Made by a program: the position numbers and the translations under genes. The notes under the pieces are model-generated. The model did not search any database, had not been told where the DNA came from, and saw only the letters and a program-made list of their open reading frames with translations. A DNA stretch of 38,787 nucleotides from Anaerolineales bacterium (GTDB lineage Bacteria; Chloroflexota; Anaerolineae; Anaerolineales; E44-bin32), in contig SOJU01000141.1 in NCBI GenBank assembly GCA_004376465.1, positions 1 through 38,787 on the forward strand. Direction: 5' to 3'. How positions within the stretch are numbered: the stretch's first letter is position 1; each line of letters opens with the position of its first letter. This document shows positions 28,828 through 36,640 of this stretch, piece after piece.

Positions 28828-29943
28828 ATGGATCGTAGAACCTTCATTCGAGTGGCTGCGCCGTTCGTTGGCAGTGTTCTCGGGGCACAAGCACTCTCTG
28901 GCTGTCGTCGTGCTCTTGGTTTGATCCCATCCGCAATGCCGACAAACCCACCTTCCGAGATACCCACGAACACCCCGCCGCCTTTACCCACTGCCACCAA
29001 TCTCCCAGACCCTACCGCAACCACTGTGCCGGATCGAGCCGTGGTCGTACTGGTTAAAACCGAAGACCGCATCGATGGTGTGCAGCGAGCTTTGTCGATT
29101 CTTGAGGCGCGTGACTTTCGCGGCAAGCGAGTGCTGGTTAAACCCAATTTAAACAGCTCTCACGCAACGCCCGGATCAACACATAATGATGTCCTAGCCA
29201 CGATGGTCCAGTGGGTAGAGCAAAACGGTTCCGAGCATATCACCGTCGGCGATCGCAGCGGCATGGAGATGACCCGCCGGGTGATGGACAAAAAAGGTCT
29301 TCCTGCCATGGGAGATGAACTTGGCTTTGACTTGATCGCTTTTGACGAACTCGAAGTCGAGGATTGGGAGCATATTGAATTCGAAGGTTCAGATTGGCCA
29401 TCGGGGATCGCACTCGCTCGACCGGTGCGGGAGGCAGAAGGCATCGTTTCACTCTGTTGTCTAAAGACCCATCGATTTGGAGGTCACTTCACCATGTCGC
29501 TCAAGAATTCGGTGGGCATGATCGCCTCTCATGTGCCGGGCGAAGGCGTGGAATATATGGCCCAGTTGCACAATTCTACAGCCCAGCGGCGCATGATCGC
29601 GGAGATTAACGCTGCCTACAAGCCCGACCTTGTCATCGTCGACGCAGTAGACGCCTTCATATATGGTGGCCCGGATACAGGAACGTTAGCCCACCCGGGA
29701 TTGATTCTTGCGGGTACCGATCGTGTGGCCATCGATGCGGTTGGAGTTGCAATCCTGCGATATTTCGGCACCACCAACGTGGTTCAGCAGGGTCCGATAT
29801 TCAAGCAAGCCCAGATTGAACGAGCCGTGTCTCTTGGCCTCGGGATTGACCATCCCAACAAGATCGATTTAATCACAGATGATGCGGCGAGCGATGGTTT
29901 TGCCGAAACGCTGCGCCCGATCCTTCTCCAGGATGCGGCTTAA
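28828..29943 (+). CDS. DUF362 domain-containing secreted/lipoprotein
   Basis: MDRRTFIRVAAPFVGSVLGAQALSGC signal; KRVLVKPNLNSSHATPGSTHNDVLATMVQWV, LKTHRFGGHFTMSLKNSVGM. Likely start at ATG 28828 within the longer ORF. Confidence 0.88.
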   Translation: MDRRTFIRVAAPFVGSVLGAQALSGCRRALGLIPSAMPTNPPSEIPTNTPPPLPTATNLPDPTATTVPDRAVVVLVKTEDRIDGVQRALSILEARDFRGKRVLVKPNLNSSHATPGSTHNDVLATMVQWVEQNGSEHITVGDRSGMEMTRRVMDKKGLPAMGDELGFDLIAFDELEVEDWEHIEFEGSDWPSGIALARPVREAEGIVSLCCLKTHRFGGHFTMSLKNSVGMIASHVPGEGVEYMAQLHNSTAQRRMIAEINAAYKPDLVIVDAVDAFIYGGPDTGTLAHPGLILAGTDRVAIDAVGVAILRYFGTTNVVQQGPIFKQAQIERAVSLGLGIDHPNKIDLITDDAASDGFAETLRPILLQDAA

Positions 29944-30078
29944 GAGCAGATAATCGTGCCCCTGGAGTAGATGAATGGCTTCTTGGTTGCAGCCATGGAA
30001 GCCTGCCGCTGCGGCGTGGTTCCCAATCTGCGTCACCCAGGTGCTCCAAGCCCCCAGCTGGCCTCCCTCAAGTTGAGG

Positions 30079-30098
30079 GTGATTATAAGAGTAATCGG
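30079..30098. repeat. 20-bp intergenic palindrome, copy 2 (degenerate: GTGATTAT-AAGA-GTAATCGG)
   Basis: Same 8-4-8 layout and core, with substitutions in the left arm. Confidence 0.5.
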
Positions 30099-30149
30099 AA
30101 ACTGAGAAGTGCTACTTCGCTGAGTTCTAGTACCGCTGAAGTTTTACCG

Positions 30150-30178
30150 CCCCCGCCTCGCAAAGGTCGGGGGTTTTC
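30150..30178 (+). terminator. Rho-independent terminator
   Basis: CCCCCG-CCT-CGCAA-AGG-T-CGGGGG-TTTT hairpin (30150-30173) followed by T-rich tract. Confidence 0.75.
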
Positions 30179-30310
30179 TTTACCCAACTAGCACCCCCTT
30201 TAATGTGGTCTTCGTCCTTGACATCGAATTGTGTTTCGAATATTATTCAGTAAACAGGTTGGCGATACCAACCGGTCGGCGGCAACAACATGATGGAGAG
30301 GAGTGATTTC

Positions 30311-30958
30311 ATGGACACAGAGAACACGTTGAATCGGGCTTATGCTCATTGGCTTAAAGATGGCATTTTTGAGATCGGGTTAGGGATTCTCTTTACAGGC
30401 GTTGGCGCATTGCGTGCCATCATCCACTTTGCTGGAGCAAAGTCGGCCGCCTATTATTGGCTTTCAGGAGGATTGCTCGTATTCATGATTGGAGTTGCAT
30501 GGGGAGGCAAGCGGTTCGGCGAGGCTCTTAAAGAGCGCATCACTTACCCGCGCACAGGGTATATGGCTTTCAAGCCACGCACTTACAATTATAAAAACAT
30601 CCTTGCCTTCATTGCCTTGTTAATATTTGGTGGGATTCTCGGCGGTATGCTGGGAATATTTTCCACTCAGCCAAATCAACAGAAGATAGGGGTTTTCGTT
30701 CCAATTGTAATGGGTATTGTCGGTGCGCTGGCTTTCGCCTACGTTGCACAACGGGTTGAAGTAAAACGACTTTATTATCTTGCAGCCTTCTCTATCGGGA
30801 TTGGGTTGGTAATTGGTGCGCTCGGTGTTGGCGTTGTTCTTGGCGTTTCTTTTTTCTACTTAAGTATCGGCCTGGCACTGGTTGTGTCGGGGTGTGTGGC
30901 GCTGGTGCAATATCTCCGTAGTCATGAACCGGTTGACCTGAACGGAGAGAGCCAGTGA
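30311..30958 (+). CDS. Polytopic membrane protein of unknown function
   Basis: GAGAGGAG RBS before ATG 30311; multiple hydrophobic segments; 4-bp overlap with the downstream wHTH gene. Confidence 0.75.
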   Translation: MDTENTLNRAYAHWLKDGIFEIGLGILFTGVGALRAIIHFAGAKSAAYYWLSGGLLVFMIGVAWGGKRFGEALKERITYPRTGYMAFKPRTYNYKNILAFIALLIFGGILGGMLGIFSTQPNQQKIGVFVPIVMGIVGALAFAYVAQRVEVKRLYYLAAFSIGIGLVIGALGVGVVLGVSFFYLSIGLALVVSGCVALVQYLRSHEPVDLNGESQ

Positions 30959-31272
30959 ACGATACCGACACTTTGCAAAGCATGCTTGATGTTGATCGGC
31001 TTATTCACGAGCCTGCCCGTCTGATTATCCTTTCCATTCTCTACGTCCTCGAAAGTGCTGACTTCCTGTACCTGCTCCGAGAAACAGGGCTGGGCAAAGG
31101 CAATCTATCATCGCATCTGACACGATTAGAACAAGCAGAATACATCACAATAGAAAAGACCTATCGAGGCAAGACTCCGATGACAATTTGTCAGCTTACC
31201 GGAGCAGGGCAGGCCGCATTTGAGACTTATCGTGAGCAACTCAAGAATGTTGTTAATACAATGTACAAGTAA
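30955..31272 (+). CDS. Winged-helix transcriptional regulator (MarR/ArsR-like)
   Basis: ARLIILSILYVLESADFLYLLRETGLGKGNLSSHLTRLEQAEYITIEKTYRGKTPMTICQLTGAGQAAFETY. Confidence 0.87.
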   Translation: MNDTDTLQSMLDVDRLIHEPARLIILSILYVLESADFLYLLRETGLGKGNLSSHLTRLEQAEYITIEKTYRGKTPMTICQLTGAGQAAFETYREQLKNVVNTMYK

Positions 31273-31754
31273 CGGCCTTTTCGGGTCAGGATAGGATAAA
31301 TGTTGTTGACGATTGGCATCACGTCGACCTGAATGCAACACAAACAAGCATGGATTTTCAAAATTCTCAGCTGCCATGATAGGTTTTTTGTTGCTTAAAG
31401 TGAGCATTTCAGTTTCCGATAATTCCTGTCATCGAAGCCTAGGTCTTCTCGGCAAGCGATTATGAAAGTAAATAGAATTAATAAAATGACAGCCCCCAGC
31501 TGGAAACGCCGGTTGGTTTTTTTTCGTGTCTAAAGACTCTTATCCACTTAACAATGAACAGAGTGCTTTTTATTCGCACTTAATATCCACAAACTTTCGG
31601 GTTGTGTTTCGTTTGGGGTAAATAAGATAGAGAGTTGGAAGTTTGTCAGCCCTCTATTATGTGGAATACTTCAGATATGGCCGTAACTTTATACCTAATG
31701 GGGGGTTATTGAAGGAAATCCGTTATTCTATTTAATGTCCAAGAGGAGGAAGTA

Positions 31755-32321
31755 ATGTCTGAAGATCGAATTTCAAGTGAACGTAAGCCTTTGCTTTCAG
31801 CTAGGCAAGTTGGGGTAGCTGCCGCATTTGGTGGTGTCGCCTTGGCCCTGGTATTGGCAGGCATAACGATCCCAATACCAGGAACTCCTGTTGTCACGGA
31901 CCCCCGCGAGATTTTCACCACGATTGGCGCCGCTCTGACCGGTCCCGTGGGCGGGATAGTCATCGGTATTCTCGCTGGGATCGCTGAGCCGGGCATTCCC
32001 CTGGCAAGTTTGATCGCTCACATCATCGGCGGGATTTACATGGGCTATGTTTATAAGAGCTTCACCTGGAAGTCAAAGGATAACCGGGTCACTTATCTTG
32101 TGAAGTGGGCCGTAACGGTTTTGGGTTACTACTTCGTCGTAGTGGTGCCACTCTTTGTGGTTGGCTTGATGATGTTCTACCCAGATCCAGAATTTGGTGG
32201 ATTCTTTGGGTTCCTAACTGTGTTGGAAACTGGAGCAGCCCCAGAAGCAGTCATCACCACAGTAGTGACCACGATCATCATGTCTGTATTACCAGAACGT
32301 TACCGCCGCCCGCTTTGGTAA
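31755..32321 (+). CDS. Putative ECF transporter S component / membrane protein
   Basis: Hydrophobic; ARQVGVAAAFGGVALALVLAGITIPIPGTPVVTDPREIFTTIGAALTGPVGGIVIGILAGI resembles S components; next to EcfA and EcfT. GAGGAGG RBS upstream. Confidence 0.7.
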   Translation: MSEDRISSERKPLLSARQVGVAAAFGGVALALVLAGITIPIPGTPVVTDPREIFTTIGAALTGPVGGIVIGILAGIAEPGIPLASLIAHIIGGIYMGYVYKSFTWKSKDNRVTYLVKWAVTVLGYYFVVVVPLFVVGLMMFYPDPEFGGFFGFLTVLETGAAPEAVITTVVTTIIMSVLPERYRRPLW

Positions 32322-32415
32322 GTATTTCTAATATCATAATTCGAGTAGTTTTTTTCCCAAGTCGCAATCCGTTTGAGGATTGTGGCTTGGGGTCTAATAT
32401 TCCATAATATTCCAC

Positions 32416-34140
32416 ATGTCCATTGACGTTGAATTCCAAAATCTAACCTTTACATATGAAGGGGCGGATCAGCCTGCTTTAAAGGACATAAATTTTACGG
32501 TTTCACCTGGTGAGATTATCTTAATTACCGGACCTGCGGGGAGCGGTAAGACTACATTATGTTATTGCATCAATGGCTTGGTACCTCATTTTCATGAAGG
32601 GGATTTTATCGGGGATGTATTGGTGCGTGAACATAATACGCGCAGGTCTCGAGTTGGCGGGCTGGCCTCTTTAGTTGGGATGGTTTTCCAAGACCCGGAA
32701 AGTCAATTGGTTACCAGCAGTGTGGCTGACGAGGTCGCTTTTGGTCCAGAAAATTTTGGGGTTCCTCGTGAAGAGATCAATCAACGGGTCGCAAACGCGT
32801 TAAAGGCCACTCGTTTAGAAGGATATGATGAGCGAGAACCGCATACATTATCTGGGGGAGAACAGCAAGCTTGTGTGATCGCTGCGGTTTATGCGATGCA
32901 GCCTGAGATCTATGTCATGGATGAACCACTTGCCAATCTTGACCCCGAAGGCAAAGCAAAGGTGTTGCGGGTGGTTGTGGAATTGGCCAAGCAACGCGGG
33001 AAAACACTTGTGTTGGTGGAACACGCGTTAGAAGAAGTGCTGCCTTTGGTGGATCGGGTTATCGTGCTGGATAAGGGGCAAATCGTACGCGATGGGCCGA
33101 TAGAGGAAATCTTGGAAGCGGGAGATATTCCCTTTGTATTCACACGGCCACCAATCTTGCGGCTGGGAGAGAAATATGGGCTGACCCCATTACCGCTTTC
33201 TTCCCAGGATTTCTATGAAAAATTCCAGGCGCGCTATACCGTGGATGATATTCAGTGGGAGGATTCAAACCAGGGTGATTTCAATGTAGGTATGCAAGTC
33301 ATTAAGATAGAAGATATTTCATTTTCCTACAATAAGAACGCAACGAATCAAGCAGAAGCTTTGAAAAATATCAGTCTATCGGTCTGTGCAGGCGAGATGG
33401 TGGCAATTTTAGGGCGTAATGGCTCTGGAAAGACGACTCTGGTCCGGCATATCATTGGATTGCTTCACCCAGATGCTGGAAAGGTAGTCGTTCTAAATAA
33501 AGATGTGGCCCTGACCCCAACATATGAACTTGCGCGGGATGTTGGTTTTTGTTTTCAAAACCCCAACCACCAGATTGTTTCTTTCAATGTGCGGGATGAG
33601 ATTATTTTTGGCCTCAAAGCCCATGGCATTGATCCCGGAGAATTTGATTCCCGGATTCAGGAGTCATTAGAATTTGTAAACATGCTTGACTACATCGATG
33701 CGGAGGTATTTGATCTAGGGATGGGTCAGAAAAAAAGGGTTACTTTAGCATCCGTGCTATCCCTGAGACCAGGAATATTAATTGTGGATGAGCCTACGAC
33801 TGGGCAGGATCCATGGATGGCTCAAGAAATCTTTGAGATCATTAAACGTTTGAATGATTCTGGCACAACTGTTCTAATCATCACTCACCAAATTGATTTT
33901 GCTGCTGCCTATGCAAAGCGAGCGGTTGTGCTGGATGAAGGTAGGATCAAATTTGATGGCGCAATTAAAGATTTGCTTGTTGATCAAGATTTAATGAAAG
34001 CGTCTGCTTTGGAAATGCCGCCAACCACTCGATTGGCATCCTTGATGAGCCGCCATGGCATTCCTCCCTGGTTGGTGACGATGGAAGAGTTGGACCAGGC
34101 GATTGGCAAGCTGGTGGAGACTTCTTCAAATGGCCATTGA
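32416..34140 (+). CDS. ECF transporter ATPase with two fused ABC domains (A-A')
   Basis: GPAGSGKTTL + LSGGEQQACVIAAV + VMDEPLANLDP; GRNGSGKTTLVRHI + DLGMGQKKRVTLASVL + IVDEPTTGQDP. Confidence 0.92.
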   Translation: MSIDVEFQNLTFTYEGADQPALKDINFTVSPGEIILITGPAGSGKTTLCYCINGLVPHFHEGDFIGDVLVREHNTRRSRVGGLASLVGMVFQDPESQLVTSSVADEVAFGPENFGVPREEINQRVANALKATRLEGYDEREPHTLSGGEQQACVIAAVYAMQPEIYVMDEPLANLDPEGKAKVLRVVVELAKQRGKTLVLVEHALEEVLPLVDRVIVLDKGQIVRDGPIEEILEAGDIPFVFTRPPILRLGEKYGLTPLPLSSQDFYEKFQARYTVDDIQWEDSNQGDFNVGMQVIKIEDISFSYNKNATNQAEALKNISLSVCAGEMVAILGRNGSGKTTLVRHIIGLLHPDAGKVVVLNKDVALTPTYELARDVGFCFQNPNHQIVSFNVRDEIIFGLKAHGIDPGEFDSRIQESLEFVNMLDYIDAEVFDLGMGQKKRVTLASVLSLRPGILIVDEPTTGQDPWMAQEIFEIIKRLNDSGTTVLIITHQIDFAAAYAKRAVVLDEGRIKFDGAIKDLLVDQDLMKASALEMPPTTRLASLMSRHGIPPWLVTMEELDQAIGKLVETSSNGH

Positions 34141-35146
34141 ATACCAAAAAGGCAATTCATATTTACATCGATTAGATGCGCGAACAAAGATTCTGATGTT
34201 TGCAATTGCCTCCGTGGTTGTAGTTGTGATCATTGATCCGGTGATCATGGGAATATTATTCTTGTTGTTGTATTGGATGGGGACGAAAACGGTAGACCGA
34301 CAATACCTGAATAAAAATTTACGGGTTCTGGTCGTCATTTTTTTGACTTTTTCGATGTTTCAGATCCTGTTCTTTACACCTAGTAATTCGCATTTTCTGT
34401 TCTATTTGGTGCCAGGAAAACAGTGGGTGCCGGTAACGGTTGAAGGAATCATCCGAGGAGTAGCGGTTTTCTTCCGCTTTTTTAGTGTTGTGCTTTCGGT
34501 GCACTTAATGTTGTATTCGACCCCACCTGTAAATCTGGTGCTAGGGATTACCCGTCGGACTGAAACCCGCGACCTTCTCAAAGAGGCGGGGGCAATTGTG
34601 ATGATCGGCATTTTATTTACCGTAATTGCCTTTCTTTCTTGGCCAGACGAAATTCAGAACATTCCTTTGGGACTTGAGCTAAAAGTGTTAGTTGTATCTC
34701 TGGCGGCATTGGGATTAGCCTTTGTCTTCCAGAGGGTGGCAGCCCGCGGGTTGCCTCCAGAAATGGGTGTGGCTCTGACTTTGGGGTTTGCTACGGTTGG
34801 TATCCTTTCCCAGCAAACCCAAAAGATCACAGATGCGCAAAAGGCACGCGGATATGATGTTCAACCTAAAAATATTATTCAGCGAGTGCGAGTGCTAACT
34901 GCGTTACTAATTCCAATATTCTTGGCAACACTTGAGCGGTCCCAAGATATTTCGATTGCGATTATGGCGCGGGGATTCGATTATAATATTGCTGCAAGAA
35001 CCTATCGTCGCCAACTGACATTTACTGCAGATGATTATATTTTCCTGCTATTTATGGTTGCTCTTCTTATTGCAGGAATGGCACTTAATTACTTGGGCAT
35101 TGGCAATATCACCGAGCAGCTGGTCCTCGCTTGGATGGGCAATTAG
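34130..35146 (+). CDS. ECF transporter transmembrane (T) component
   Basis: SYLHRLDARTKILMF; two coupling motifs KARGYD and MARGFD; ATG at 34130 overlaps the ATPase 3' end. Confidence 0.9.
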   Translation: MAIEYQKGNSYLHRLDARTKILMFAIASVVVVVIIDPVIMGILFLLLYWMGTKTVDRQYLNKNLRVLVVIFLTFSMFQILFFTPSNSHFLFYLVPGKQWVPVTVEGIIRGVAVFFRFFSVVLSVHLMLYSTPPVNLVLGITRRTETRDLLKEAGAIVMIGILFTVIAFLSWPDEIQNIPLGLELKVLVVSLAALGLAFVFQRVAARGLPPEMGVALTLGFATVGILSQQTQKITDAQKARGYDVQPKNIIQRVRVLTALLIPIFLATLERSQDISIAIMARGFDYNIAARTYRRQLTFTADDYIFLLFMVALLIAGMALNYLGIGNITEQLVLAWMGN

Positions 35147-35174
35147 AATATAAACAGGAGTACGGAGAAAGATT

Positions 35175-36101
35175 ATGACCGAACATTCTTTGGATGGCAG
35201 TGTAACTCAACCATTTTGGGATAATTCGGTTGAGCCTCGCTTGGAAATTGAACCGGGGGACACAGTTGTGTTCGATTGTCCAGAACCGTGCGGTCAGGTA
35301 ACTCCAGAGTGGAGCGACGATGATTTGGCATCCATCGATTTCTCACTTATTCATGCTTTGGTGGGATCTGTGTACGTAAAAGGAGCTAAACCTGGGGATT
35401 CGCTGGAGGTTGAGGTCCTAGAAATGAAACATAAAGGCTGGGGCTGGAGTGGGCATTTACAAGGCTTTGGGTTACTGGCGGAAGACTTTGATTTTGCCTA
35501 TATCCACCATTGGCATTTGGAGGATGACGAGTGTCATTTCGGTATTAAGGATATTATCCTACCTTTCCAACCGTTCTGCGGAACTATGGGCGTTGCGCCA
35601 GTCGAATTTGGACGGATTGATACGATCCCACCCCGTCAAAACGGTGGCAATGTAGATATTAAAGACTTAGGTCCAGGTTCTAAAGTTTGGCTGCCGACCT
35701 TAGTGGACGGGGCCTTATTTGCTTGTGGGGATTGCCACAGTGCCCAAGGTGATGGCGAGCTGAGTGGAACAGGGATCGAATCTCCAATGGAGGTTACATT
35801 GCGGTTCAATGTGCGGAAGGATTTCTCTGTCAAAGAATTGCAGTTTGAAACTTCGAGCCCCTTGTCTCAATTGGAAAATAAAGGTTTCCATGCCACTACG
35901 GCTCATGGCCCTGACTTGATGGGAAATGCCAAGAATGCAGCCCGCTATATGATCGATTGGTTGGTGGAAACCCACGGGTTGAGCCGCAGTGAAGCCTATA
36001 TTCTGTGCAGTGAAGCGGTTGACCTGAAAATCAGCGAGATTGTGGATGTGCCCAATTTCATTGTTTCGGCATATGTGCCGTTGAGTATCTTCAAGTCCTA
36101 G
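35175..36101 (+). CDS. Acetamidase/formamidase family protein
   Basis: EPGDTVVFDCPEPCGQ; FCGTMGVAP; GGNVDIKDLGPGSKVWLPTLVDGALFACGDCHSAQGDGELSGTGIE. Confidence 0.93.
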   Translation: MTEHSLDGSVTQPFWDNSVEPRLEIEPGDTVVFDCPEPCGQVTPEWSDDDLASIDFSLIHALVGSVYVKGAKPGDSLEVEVLEMKHKGWGWSGHLQGFGLLAEDFDFAYIHHWHLEDDECHFGIKDIILPFQPFCGTMGVAPVEFGRIDTIPPRQNGGNVDIKDLGPGSKVWLPTLVDGALFACGDCHSAQGDGELSGTGIESPMEVTLRFNVRKDFSVKELQFETSSPLSQLENKGFHATTAHGPDLMGNAKNAARYMIDWLVETHGLSRSEAYILCSEAVDLKISEIVDVPNFIVSAYVPLSIFKS

Positions 36102-36120
36102 TACCAGAAAAGGTGAAATA

Positions 36121-36155
36121 GAAAAGAGCCAAGTATTTGGTACTTGGCTCTTTTC
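36121..36155 (+). terminator. Strong Rho-independent terminator after acetamidase/formamidase
   Basis: GAAAAGAGCCAAGTA-TTTGG-TACTTGGCTCTTTTC: perfect 15-bp stem with 5-nt loop. Confidence 0.9.
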
Positions 36156-36210
36156 TTACTGCTATCGACATACGATTAGATGATCGTCGATCGCCCTGAT
36201 GTATTTATGT

Positions 36211-36270
36211 CCGATTACTATGGTAATCGGAGGCTAAACGTTAGAAGTGTCCAGTTATCTCCATAATCGG
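36211..36270. repeat. Two 20-bp intergenic palindromes 40 bp apart, copies 3 and 4
   Basis: CCGATTAC-TATG-GTAATCGG (36211-36230) and CCAGTTAT-CTCC-ATAATCGG (36251-36270). Confidence 0.7.
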
Positions 36271-36640
36271 ATGCCGGTAAGGACTACCCAAAACCAGAGC
36301 GAAGCCTCTCGCATTTTCTTCCAAATTGGTGTACCTTAAGTAGGAATGTCAGGAATATATAAGACCAATCTCACTTGTTTGGATTCGCGTGGTTATTATG
36401 CTTAAACTGACGTATTCGTAGCCCCGGCCATTGTTATTATGCATGATGGGTGTTTTTTTCGCGACAATTCCTGAATTTCGCCAGGAAATCACCATACCTG
36501 CATTCGAAATATGACGGTTTAGATAGAAGCACCAAGAAGACCCTCGAAAGGAGGCGGGGAGGAAGAATAGGATTCGGTACTAATTCACAACAAAGAGATA
36601 CACCTACTACCATCATCGAAAAGGAAAAAGGAGAATAAGC

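Noticed and set aside
30050-31510. Shared 13-mer AGCCCCCAGCTGG in two intergenic regions
   Set aside because: A 13-mer match is expected by chance in a window this size.
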